From an uncultured beta proteobacterium (GTDB lineage: Bacteria > Pseudomonadota > Gammaproteobacteria > Burkholderiales > Burkholderiaceae_C): a stretch of DNA of 34,740 bases. Every line of letters begins with the position of its first letter. The first letter of the stretch is position 1. Positions 8,436 through 15,449 of the stretch are shown here, in pieces. Under the pieces are notes generated by a model. That model made no database searches and was not told where the DNA came from. It saw only the letters and a list, made by a program, of their open reading frames with translations. A program made the translations under genes and the position numbers. The stretch lies in NCBI GenBank assembly GCA_903834645.1, contig CAILKA010000372.1, forward strand, positions 1-34,740, given 5' to 3'.

Positions 8436-8486
8436 GCGCAGGCCGGGCGGGCGGGCGCCCCCCTCTCCCGGCGGCCCGCGCCTCAG
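8432..8486. terminator. Bidirectional hairpin between SDR and S10 peptidase genes
   Basis: CTGAGCGC (8432-8439) can pair with GCGC(c)TCAG (8478-8486), 8 bp with a bulged C, enclosing an inner GCCGGG/CCCGGC stem (8442-8447 with 8467-8472). Both stop codons lie in the outer stem. The GC-rich loop has no T tract. It is a possible bidirectional terminator. Confidence 0.35.
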
Positions 8487-10006
8487 CTCGCCAGCCAGGC
8501 CGCCAGATCCGCCTTGAGCTGGCGCAGGTCGGCCTCGCGGGTGTACATCATGTGGCCGGCGTCGTAGTAGCGGTGCGTCAGCCGCGTGCGCACGTCGGCC
8601 GGGATGTCGAGCTGCGCAAGCGACCAGTCGGTGGCGCTGTAGGGCGTGCCCAGGTCGTAGCGGCCGCTGGCCACGAGCACCTTCAGGTGCGGGTTGCGGC
8701 GCATCGCGCGCGACAGGTCGGCGGTGGTGGTGGTGTAGTTGTTGCCCTTGTCTTCGCCGCGGTTCCAGTTCCAGCCGCGGTTGACCTCCACGTTCAAGGC
8801 CTCGTAGCGCGCCTGGATCGGAATGCCCAGCGTTCCGGCGAAGTAGGCCTGCGCCGCCATCTTGTAGGGCCCGGCGATGGCGTCGATGCCGGGGTCGAAC
8901 TCCCAGTCGCGGCTGCGCGTGGCGCCCATCGGGCCCGTCACGCGGGACTCGAGACGGCCGACGATGCGGCCCTGCGCGCGCATGGCCTCGAAGAAGAAGG
9001 TGCTGTCGCTGATGCGCAGGTCATGGTGCTCCACGAGCTCGCGCGGCAGCCCGGTGAGCTCGGCCATGCGCCGCGCCACGCGGCTGCGGCGCGCAGGCGC
9101 CAGCCGCGAGCCTGCATGAAGCGCCGCCAGGTACTCGCCTTCGGCAAAGGCCTCGGCTTCAGCACGCGCCGCCTCCGAGGAGGCACCGAGCGACCCCTTG
9201 AGCAGCCCGTGGTACTGGGCCGTGTTGGCAAAGGCCGGCAGGAAGAGCGCGTAGGGCAGATCGTTGCCGCGGTGGAAGACGATCGACTGCAGGTCCATCG
9301 CACACGAGACGAGGATCACACCCGACAGCGCCAGGCCCGAGGCCTGGAGCTGGTCGGCAATGGCCGCGCCGCGCGTCGTGCCGTAGCTCTCGCCGCACAG
9401 GTACAGCGGCGAGCCCCAGCGCTGGTGGCGCGTGAGCCAGGCGCGCACCACCTCGCACATCGCAGCGACGTCACCGTCCACCGACAGCAGCTTCTTGCGC
9501 GACTCCTCGCCTGCGGCGAGCGACCAGCCCGTGTGAGGCGGGTCGATGAAGACGAGGTCGAAGTGCTCGAACCAGGACAGCGCGTTGTCCACCACCGCAT
9601 AGGGCGGCGCAGGCGCAGTGCCGTCGTCGCCCACGACGACGCGCTTGGGGCCGAGCGCGCCCAGGTGCAGCCACAGCGAGGCCGAGCCCGGCCCGCCGTT
9701 GAAGGCAAAGCACACCGGCCGCGAGGCGGCGTCGACCCCCTTCTTCAGGTAGGCGGTCGTGTAGACGGCCGCGTCGGGCGGGGCACCGGCCGACGCGAGG
9801 CCGGAGGCGGCCACCGGCACGAAGGCTGCGTGCACCGCATAGGGGTGGGCGGCAGCGCCGATGGTGACCGAACCCTCGCTGCGGGCGGGCTCGAGTGCCA
9901 GCAGCCGCTCGACGGCCTCGCGCTGGCGCTTCGCCGGATCGGAGTCGCCTGCGGCAGCCACGGCGGGGGTGGAAGAAGAGGGGGAAGAGGGGGAGGATTC
10001 GCTCAT
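8483..10006 (-). CDS. S10 family serine carboxypeptidase-like peptidase
   Basis: 507 residues. The S10 triad is visible: Ser207 in GESYGT, Asp451 in GRYDLGTPY and His485 in DAGHMMY. FNGGPGSAS, the family's oxyanion/substrate loop, lies near residue 105. S10 enzymes trim C-terminal residues from peptides at acidic pH; bacterial members are usually secreted. Here the N-terminus (SESSPSSPSSSTP) is Ser/Pro-rich with no signal peptide, so it is probably cytoplasmic unless the start is wrong. ATG 10006 is preceded by AAGGA 12 nt away; an extension to 10078 would overlap the upstream gene. It is the last gene of the minus arm, 16 bp after the SDR gene. How a carboxypeptidase fits the arm is unclear; it may act as an esterase or amidase. 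Confidence 0.9.
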   Translation of the reverse strand: MSESSPSSPSSSTPAVAAAGDSDPAKRQREAVERLLALEPARSEGSVTIGAAAHPYAVHAAFVPVAASGLASAGAPPDAAVYTTAYLKKGVDAASRPVCFAFNGGPGSASLWLHLGALGPKRVVVGDDGTAPAPPYAVVDNALSWFEHFDLVFIDPPHTGWSLAAGEESRKKLLSVDGDVAAMCEVVRAWLTRHQRWGSPLYLCGESYGTTRGAAIADQLQASGLALSGVILVSCAMDLQSIVFHRGNDLPYALFLPAFANTAQYHGLLKGSLGASSEAARAEAEAFAEGEYLAALHAGSRLAPARRSRVARRMAELTGLPRELVEHHDLRISDSTFFFEAMRAQGRIVGRLESRVTGPMGATRSRDWEFDPGIDAIAGPYKMAAQAYFAGTLGIPIQARYEALNVEVNRGWNWNRGEDKGNNYTTTTADLSRAMRRNPHLKVLVASGRYDLGTPYSATDWSLAQLDIPADVRTRLTHRYYDAGHMMYTREADLRQLKADLAAWLAS

Positions 10007-10022
10007 GGTGTGGGGGGTTCCT

Positions 10023-10802
10023 TCAGACGATGCCCTTGTACGAGCCGCCATCGACCTGGATGTTCTGACCGCAGACATAGGAAGCCTGCTCGCTGCACAG
10101 GTAGGCGCACAGGTCGCCGAACTCGTCGGGACGGCCGAAGCGCCGAGCGGCGATGGTGTCCTCGAGCTTGCGCCGGGCCTGCTCGAAGGTGATGCCGTCG
10201 ATGCGGGCCTGGCGCTCGGTGAGGAACTGCTGGCGTCCGGTGTCGATGCGCTCGGGCAGGAGGTTGTTGATCGTGACGTTGTCCACCACCGCCTCGCGCG
10301 AGATGGCCTTGCACACGGCCGTGAGCGCGGTGCGCGCGGCGGTGGACAGGCCCTGGTGCGGGTTGGGCGCCTTCACCATGGCCGAGGTGATGTTGACGAT
10401 GCGCCCGAAGCGGCGCGCACGCATGCCCGGCAGGAGCGCGCGGATCATCAGCACCGGGCCGAGCATGTTGGCCTCGAAGGCCTGGATGTAGGCGTCGTGG
10501 TCCCAGTCCTCGAAGCGGCCGGGCTTGGGGCCCTCGTTGTTGGTCACGAGGATGTCGGCGTCCGGGCAGGCGGCCACGAGCCGGGCCCGGCCGGACTCGG
10601 TAGTGAGGTCGGCGGCCACGCCAGCCACCGTGCCGCCGGTCTCGCTTGCAATCTCCGCCGCCGCGGCCTGCACCGACTCCTGGCTGCGGCCGTTGATCCA
10701 CACATGCACGCCCTCGCGGGCCAGCGACGTGGCGCAGGCACGGCCCAGGCCCTTGGTGGAGGCGAGCACGAGGGCCTTGCGGCCGGCGATGCGCAGGTCC
10801 AT
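10023..10802 (-). CDS. Atypical SDR-family protein lacking catalytic Tyr/Lys
   Basis: 259 residues with an SDR fold, but changed at every key position. The glycine motif reads ASTKGLG (14-20) instead of TGxxxGxG. The NNAG motif reads NNEG. Ser140 is kept (NITS), but the position 13 residues later is Ser153 instead of Tyr, and Arg157 stands where Lys belongs (STAAR). The C-terminal GQNIQVDGG motif is normal. This matches a divergent SDR group sometimes labelled FabG-like; the usual proton relay is absent, so it may catalyse a different reaction or act as a binding protein. It is 8 bp downstream of the Bug gene and 16 bp upstream of the S10 gene, in one transcription unit. Start ATG 10802, with AGGG 7 nt upstream. 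Confidence 0.88.
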   Translation of the reverse strand: MDLRIAGRKALVLASTKGLGRACATSLAREGVHVWINGRSQESVQAAAAEIASETGGTVAGVAADLTTESGRARLVAACPDADILVTNNEGPKPGRFEDWDHDAYIQAFEANMLGPVLMIRALLPGMRARRFGRIVNITSAMVKAPNPHQGLSTAARTALTAVCKAISREAVVDNVTINNLLPERIDTGRQQFLTERQARIDGITFEQARRKLEDTIAARRFGRPDEFGDLCAYLCSEQASYVCGQNIQVDGGSYKGIV

Positions 10803-10810
10803 GGGGTGCC

Positions 10811-11818
10811 CTATTCGATCTTCACGGTCTTGAGCAGTTCGCCGAAGCGCTGCGACTCGCTGCGCACGAACTGCGCGAACTCCGCCGGAGGCCGCCCGTC
10901 CACCGCGAAGCCGGCCTTGGCGAAGGCCGCCCTCACGTCGGGCTGAGCGACGATCTTGCGGATCTCCTGGGCCAGGCGATCGACAACGGCTGCAGGCGTG
11001 CCGGCCGGGGCGAACCAGCCCAGCCAGGTGCCGACGATGACGAAGTTGTCCAGGCCGCCCTCCTTCATGGTGGGCACCTGCGGGAAGTCCGGCGAGCGCT
11101 CCGCGCCGGTGAAGCCGATGGCGCGGACCTTGCCGGCCTGCACCATCGGATGCGCGATCGTGGGCGGCAGGATCATCAGGTCCACTTCAGACGAGGCCAC
11201 GGCGTTGAGCGCCGGAGCCGTCCCCTTGAAGGGCACGTGCACGGTCTGCATCCCCGTGCGCGCCACGAACATCTCGGTGGCCAGGTGCAGCGCGTTGCCG
11301 ATGCCCGGGGAGGAAAAGGCCACACCCTTGCGCGAGGCACGGCCCCAGTCGATGAATTCGCGCAGCGTGCGCGCGGGGATCTGGGGTGCGATGACGACGA
11401 TGTAGCCGGTGCCCAGCCCGACGTTGGTGATGGGCACGAAGTCCTTGAAGACGTCGTAGCCAGCCGTCTTGCTCACATGCGGGTTGATGACGAAGGCCGG
11501 GGTGGTGTGCAGCAGCGTGTAGCCGTCGCCCGCAGCCTTGGCCACTGCCGCTGCGCCGATGGCGCCGTTGGCGCCGGCGCGGTTGTCCACGAGCACGCGC
11601 ACGCCCAGGGCCTGATCGAGCTGCTGCGCCACCATGCGGGCCGTGGTGTCGGAGGTGCCCCCGGCCTCGAAGGGCACGACGAGGCGGATAGGCCGGCTCG
11701 GGTAGGCCTCAGCCTGGGCAAAGGCCGGCAGGCTCGCCCACCCGGCCAGGCAGGCCAGCAGCGCAGCCCCGGCACGGGCGAGCGTGACGCGTCGCGCCGT
11801 GAGATCAGTTGCTGCCAT
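10811..11818 (-). CDS. TctC/Bug-family periplasmic substrate-binding receptor
   Basis: 335 residues. It has an Arg-containing N-terminus and signal peptide (cleavage near residue 36, AFAQA). The Bug signature YPSRPIRLVVPFEAGGTSD and the later FKGTAPALNAV and VPTMKEGGLDNFV blocks follow. Bug receptors bind small carboxylates or related molecules and pass them to tripartite tricarboxylate transporters or to sensors. No TctA/TctB membrane genes are present in the window, so it is an orphan receptor. Its ATG overlaps the 3' end of the upstream deacetylase-fold gene by 14 bp, and the next SDR gene starts 8 bp after its stop, so they form one unit. The ligand cannot be inferred. Confidence 0.94.
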   Translation of the reverse strand: MAATDLTARRVTLARAGAALLACLAGWASLPAFAQAEAYPSRPIRLVVPFEAGGTSDTTARMVAQQLDQALGVRVLVDNRAGANGAIGAAAVAKAAGDGYTLLHTTPAFVINPHVSKTAGYDVFKDFVPITNVGLGTGYIVVIAPQIPARTLREFIDWGRASRKGVAFSSPGIGNALHLATEMFVARTGMQTVHVPFKGTAPALNAVASSEVDLMILPPTIAHPMVQAGKVRAIGFTGAERSPDFPQVPTMKEGGLDNFVIVGTWLGWFAPAGTPAAVVDRLAQEIRKIVAQPDVRAAFAKAGFAVDGRPPAEFAQFVRSESQRFGELLKTVKIE

Positions 11819-12710
11819 GTGTGCCTCCGGCCTGCAGGCTGTGCAGGAAGTGGTCGACCATCTGCGAGCGCGTGCCCACCCATACGTCGGGGGCGCTCGT
11901 CGCGATCTCGAGGATGCGGTGGAAGGCTCCCGTGCCGGCCGGTCGGCCGAAGACGTGCGCGTGCACGGTCGGGTCGATCTTGATGGCGCGCGTCTCCCAC
12001 TGGCGCGCGTAGGCCAGCCAGTCCTCGAAGATCTCCACCATCACGCGCGGGGGCTGGCCGTGGCGCATGAACAGCGGAAGATCGTTGACCTCCATCGTTC
12101 CGGGCACGGCGACGATGGAGGTGTCTCCGAAGTCGACCCGGTACGGCAGGTCATCGTTGAGGGTGTCGCTGTGCCACTGGTACCCCTCCCGGGCGAGCAG
12201 GCGTGCCGTGCGCGGGCTGGGTGTGCTGCGCGGGCTGATCCAGCCTGCCGGGCGGCGGCCGATCGCGTCGGCGATGAGGCCCGTGGTGCGCCGGATGTTC
12301 TCCACCTCCGCCGCTTCGTCCAGGTAGGCCGGGATCACGTCCATGGCATAGGAGTGGGCCACGATGTCGTGGCCGGCCTCGGCGATGCGGCGCACTTCCT
12401 GCGGATAGCGTTCGGCCATGATTCCGCACACGAGGATCGAGGCCTTCACGCCGAAGCGCTCGAAGACCTCCAGCACGCGGTGCACCCCGCGGCGGTGGCC
12501 ATATTCGGCCCAGCCGATCGCGTTCAGGTCGGGCGTGCCCGCCTTCAGCGGGTTGCCCATCGGGCCGATGCCGGGCCAGTGGCCGTCTGACCACCACTCG
12601 TAGGCCATGCGGAACACGACCCCGATCTTGTGGCCGCCGGGCCAGGTGAAGCCTTCGGGCGGATGGGTCTCGCGCCCTCCGGCGTGGATGTCGTAGAGGT
12701 GTGAGGACAT
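11805..12710 (-). CDS. Polysaccharide-deacetylase-fold hydrolase, PuuE/allantoinase-like
   Basis: 301 residues of the NodB-homology fold. The catalytic Asp-Asp motif of true deacetylases is replaced (VVFRMAYEWW, 32-40). The second motif reads GHDIVAHSYAMD (113-124), with Asp where the second metal His would be. GWISPRSTPSP (156-166) and DTLNDDLPY (182-190) resemble the PuuE allantoinase and cyclic imidase branch (GWYTGRTSPN and DDLPY in relatives). That branch opens cyclic ureides or imides, so a ring-opening or amide hydrolase is likelier than sugar deacetylation. ATG 12710 is chosen over an upstream extension to 12998, which would overlap the LysR gene. No Shine-Dalgarno is seen, but a good promoter ends 7 nt upstream. 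It heads the minus arm. Confidence 0.88.
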   Translation of the reverse strand: MSSHLYDIHAGGRETHPPEGFTWPGGHKIGVVFRMAYEWWSDGHWPGIGPMGNPLKAGTPDLNAIGWAEYGHRRGVHRVLEVFERFGVKASILVCGIMAERYPQEVRRIAEAGHDIVAHSYAMDVIPAYLDEAAEVENIRRTTGLIADAIGRRPAGWISPRSTPSPRTARLLAREGYQWHSDTLNDDLPYRVDFGDTSIVAVPGTMEVNDLPLFMRHGQPPRVMVEIFEDWLAYARQWETRAIKIDPTVHAHVFGRPAGTGAFHRILEIATSAPDVWVGTRSQMVDHFLHSLQAGGTHGSN

Positions 12711-12717
12711 GCGGGAC

Positions 12718-12746
12718 AATATAGCGGAGCAGCCACGCGGCCCAAA
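12718..12746 (-). promoter_or_regulatory. Promoter of the minus arm (TTTGGG-17-TATATT), leaderless
   Basis: On the minus strand TTTGGG (12746-12741) and TATATT (12723-12718) are separated by 17 bp. TATATT ends 7 nt before ATG 12710 and there is no Shine-Dalgarno, so the transcript would begin at or next to the start codon. It is the best sigma70-like promoter in the window. Confidence 0.55.
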
Positions 12747-12786
12747 CGGTGTCGGCCCGCAGGCGGGCACCGGGATCGTCCCGCCC

Positions 12787-13719
12787 TCAGGGCGCGATGG
12801 CCAGCGAGCGGGCCTCCTCGACGACGAGCTGGCGCAGCCAGCGGTGGCCCGCATCCTTGTGGCTGCGTTCGTGCCAGTAGGCCGCATACCGCACCCGCGG
12901 AAGCGTGAGCGGAGGGTCGAACACCGCCACATCATGCTGGCTCGCGAAGGCCAATGCCAGGGCACGGGGCATGGTGGCAATGGCATCTGTCCCGACAAGC
13001 ATGCGTGGCACGCTCAGGAAGTTCTGGACACCGAAGCACACGGGCACGCGCCCGGCCAGCCGACCCACTGCGGCGTCCAGCACCTGCCCGGTCGTCGTGC
13101 GTCCGAGGCCGAGTGGCCGGACATGCGGCAGTTGCAGATACTGCTCCAGGCTGAGCGTGCCGCCGCGCAGATGAGGGTGCCGGCGGTCAGCCACGCACAC
13201 GATCCTGTCCTGCCACAGGGGCATCGTTCGAAGGGTCGGCGGAACCTTCAAGACCCAGGCGATGCGAAGGTCGACTTCGCCGCGCTCCAGGTGGTCCAGC
13301 GATCGGGGTGGGTCTGGTGCGCGGACGTCCACGCGCACCCCCGGCGCCACGGTGCGCATCCGCCTGAGCAGGCCCGGCATGAGCAGGTGCTCGGCATACT
13401 CGGGCGCGCTCAGCACGAAGCCCCTGCTAGAGCGGGCCGGATCGAAAGGGGCAGGCGGCGCAAGCAGCGCATCGAGCTGGTCCAGCAGCGGCCGCAGTGT
13501 GCGTGCGAGCTGCGCCGCGCGTTCCGTGGGCGTCATGCCGTGGCGGGACCGCAGCAGGAGCGGATCGCCGAAGTGCTGGCGCAGCCGCGCCAGGGCCCGG
13601 CTGGTCGCTGGCTGGCTCAGGCCGAGCCGATCGGCCGCGCGGGACACGCTGCCCTCGGCGATGAGGGTGTCGAAGATGCGCAGCAACCGGATGTCGAGCG
13701 GGTCTGGATTGCGAATCAT
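12787..13719 (-). CDS. LysR-family transcriptional regulator
   Basis: 310 residues. A winged helix-turn-helix occupies about residues 8-66 (LLRIFDTLIAEGSVSRAADRLGLSQPATSRALARLR), followed by a linker and a PBP2-like effector domain to the end. The HGMTPTE stretch after the DNA-binding domain resembles the NahR/LinR/PcpR-type branch, whose members sense small aromatic or carboxylate compounds; the ligand here is unknown. GAAGG lies 6 nt before ATG 13719. It is divergent from the second Bug gene across a 77-bp region with dyad symmetry and reads in the same direction as the deacetylase-fold gene, which has its own promoter 76 bp beyond the LysR stop. The position suggests it controls both arms. 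Confidence 0.94.
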   Translation of the reverse strand: MIRNPDPLDIRLLRIFDTLIAEGSVSRAADRLGLSQPATSRALARLRQHFGDPLLLRSRHGMTPTERAAQLARTLRPLLDQLDALLAPPAPFDPARSSRGFVLSAPEYAEHLLMPGLLRRMRTVAPGVRVDVRAPDPPRSLDHLERGEVDLRIAWVLKVPPTLRTMPLWQDRIVCVADRRHPHLRGGTLSLEQYLQLPHVRPLGLGRTTTGQVLDAAVGRLAGRVPVCFGVQNFLSVPRMLVGTDAIATMPRALALAFASQHDVAVFDPPLTLPRVRYAAYWHERSHKDAGHRWLRQLVVEEARSLAIAP

Positions 13720-13745
13720 GTCTTGCCTTCACGCGCATGAGTGAT

Positions 13746-13772
13746 ATGCCATTCATGGTATCTGCTGATCAG
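13746..13772. promoter_or_regulatory. Candidate LysR operator with two dyads
   Basis: The 77-bp divergent region contains ATGCCATTCATGGTAT (13746-13761), an inverted repeat around CCAT-TC-ATGG with one mismatched pair, and then the 8-bp palindrome CTGATCAG (13765-13772). LysR-type proteins bind imperfect dyads in such divergent regions, so autoregulation plus activation of the plus arm is plausible. Confidence 0.45.
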
Positions 13773-13783
13773 GTCTGCCTGCC

Positions 13784-13789
13784 TAAACT
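13784..13789 (+). promoter_or_regulatory. -10-like hexamer TAAACT before the second Bug gene
   Basis: TAAACT ends 7 nt before ATG 13797 with no Shine-Dalgarno between, so the transcript may be leaderless. No strong -35 is visible at the right distance, as expected for an activator-dependent promoter next to the proposed LysR site. Confidence 0.35.
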
Positions 13790-13796
13790 GGGCCGC

Positions 13797-14768
13797 ATGA
13801 CAAGCCCTCGAGCCTTCCTGCGCGCCGCCCTGGCGCTGTGCATGGCCTGCGTGGCCACCTCCTCCCAGGCGCAGGACTACCCCTCGCGCCCCATCCGCCT
13901 CGTCCTGCCTTTCCCCACGGGTGGAACCTTCTTCGTCGGCCAACTGCTCTCGGAGCGGCTGCCCGAGGCGCTGGGTCAGCCGGTGGTGATCGAGAACAAG
14001 CCCGGCGCCGGGGGGAGCCTGGCCATGGAGGCCGTGGACAAGGCCGCACCCGATGGCTACACGCTCTTCGTCACCTCCCCCACCCTCACGATCACCCCGA
14101 TCGTGCAGCGCAACCTGCGCTTCAACCCCATGACCGACCTCGTGCCGGTGGCCCTCGTGGCCACCGTTCCGAACGTGATGGTCATCAATCCCAAGGTGCC
14201 GGCGCGCACGTTTCGCGAGTTCGTGGAGCTGGCCCGCGCGCAGCCCGGCAAGCTCACCTACGGCACCGGAGGTGCCGGCGCCTCGAACCACTTCGCCTCC
14301 GAGCAATTCAAGGTGCTCGCCGGGCTGGACATCCTGCACATCCCCTACCAGTCGGCCACGCATGCGGTGACGAACCTGGTGGGCGGGCAGATCGACATGG
14401 TCATCGGCGGCCTGCCGACCTCTGCGCCGCTGGTGCAGGATGGGCGGCTGCGCGCGCTGGCCGTGCTGACCCGGCAGCGTCACCCGCTGTTGCCCGATGT
14501 GCCCACCGTCCTCGAGGTGGGCATGCCCGAGCTCGTCGTCGACACGTGGTACGGCGTGCTCGCACCGGCAGGCACCCGGCCCGAGATCGTCGAGCGGCTG
14601 CACCGCGAGATCACGAAGATCGTCCGTTCGCCCGAGACGCTGGCGCGCATGAACAAGGCCGGGATCGATCCCCTCTTCTCGACCCAGGCGGAATTCGCGG
14701 CGTTCGTGAAGAACGACCACGACAAGTGGGTGCGCGTCTCGCGTGCGGCGCGCCTGAAGTTCGACTGA
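13797..14768 (+). CDS. TctC/Bug-family periplasmic substrate-binding receptor (second)
   Basis: 323 residues with a clean signal peptide (1-26, cleavage after SSQAQ). The Bug motifs are YPSRPIRLVLPFPTGGTFFV, YQSATHAV and VPTVLEVGMPELV, with VDTWYGVLAPAGT later. It is homologous to the receptor at 10811-11818 but clearly divergent, so it is not a recent duplication. ATG 13797 is chosen because it gives the signal peptide directly; an extension to 13737 would put the LysR operator in coding sequence. It heads the plus arm, divergent from LysR; the cupin gene follows 77 bp after the stop. No permease gene is nearby. The ligand is unknown, though it is probably the substrate of the neighbouring enzymes. 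Confidence 0.94.
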   Translation: MTSPRAFLRAALALCMACVATSSQAQDYPSRPIRLVLPFPTGGTFFVGQLLSERLPEALGQPVVIENKPGAGGSLAMEAVDKAAPDGYTLFVTSPTLTITPIVQRNLRFNPMTDLVPVALVATVPNVMVINPKVPARTFREFVELARAQPGKLTYGTGGAGASNHFASEQFKVLAGLDILHIPYQSATHAVTNLVGGQIDMVIGGLPTSAPLVQDGRLRALAVLTRQRHPLLPDVPTVLEVGMPELVVDTWYGVLAPAGTRPEIVERLHREITKIVRSPETLARMNKAGIDPLFSTQAEFAAFVKNDHDKWVRVSRAARLKFD

Positions 14769-14845
14769 AGCCCGACCCAGACCGCCCCGTCGCCCTCCTG
14801 CCAACCTGCCCCCACCCCCACCTCGCCACACCCGGAACCCGAACC

Positions 14846-15445
14846 ATGGACACGATCTGCCCGACCCAGGAGGAGATGAAGGCCCGCATCGCGCGCTTCA
14901 AGGAGCTCAAGCCGCGCGCCACCCATTGGGAAAAGGACCTGGGCATCCCGGCCGATGTACTGCGCATGTTCAACCCGAAGGCCAACTACGTGCTGATGGC
15001 GCCGGCCGACATGCCCGGCCGGCTGTCCCCGAGCCCGGCCATCGTCGACGGCGACAAGGGAGTCATCCGCATCGGCATCGCGCTGGCCGAGGCGGGCGAC
15101 GGACCGGGGCTGCACGTGCACTGGAAGACCACCGAGACCTTCATGGCCTTGACAGGCCGCTGGATGATCCGCTGGGGCGACGACGGGCAGGAGCACATCA
15201 TCCTGGAACCCTTCGACATGATCTCGGTCCCGCCGCGCGTGACGCGGCAGTTCGTCAACGTCTCCGACCAGGACGCGCACCTGCTGGTCATCATCCAGGG
15301 CCGCAAGGAAGACTTCAACGACGTGGGCCGCCTGCCGCAGGCCGCCGAGCCGATCATCGAGAAGTACGGGGTGGAGATGATCGGCAAGCTCGAGCAGAAC
15401 GGCTGGAAGTTCCAGCTCGACGCCCACGCGCCGGCCGCGAGCTGA
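14846..15445 (+). CDS. Single-domain cupin protein with an altered metal site
   Basis: 199 residues. A cupin domain spans about 70-150, with motif 1 as HVHWKTTETFMALTG giving His90, His92, Glu97 and Gly104. In motif 2 the expected PxGxxHxxxN reads PPRVTRQFVN, so Arg131 replaces Gly and Arg134 replaces the metal-binding His; Asn138 is kept. The N-terminal 60 residues are helical and not typical of short cupins. It could be a dioxygenase-like or isomerase-like enzyme with a three-ligand metal, or a non-enzymatic binding protein. It is followed after 4 bp by the ThDP enzyme, with which it is surely cotranscribed. Start ATG 14846, with only a weak GGAA upstream. Confidence 0.88.
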   Translation: MDTICPTQEEMKARIARFKELKPRATHWEKDLGIPADVLRMFNPKANYVLMAPADMPGRLSPSPAIVDGDKGVIRIGIALAEAGDGPGLHVHWKTTETFMALTGRWMIRWGDDGQEHIILEPFDMISVPPRVTRQFVNVSDQDAHLLVIIQGRKEDFNDVGRLPQAAEPIIEKYGVEMIGKLEQNGWKFQLDAHAPAAS

Positions 15446-15449
15446 GCCG

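Noticed and set aside
7520..10192. Plus-strand open frame of 890 codons
   Set aside because: It covers a real SDR gene in another frame and the S10 gene on the other strand; composition is Arg/Ala/Gly-rich without motifs.
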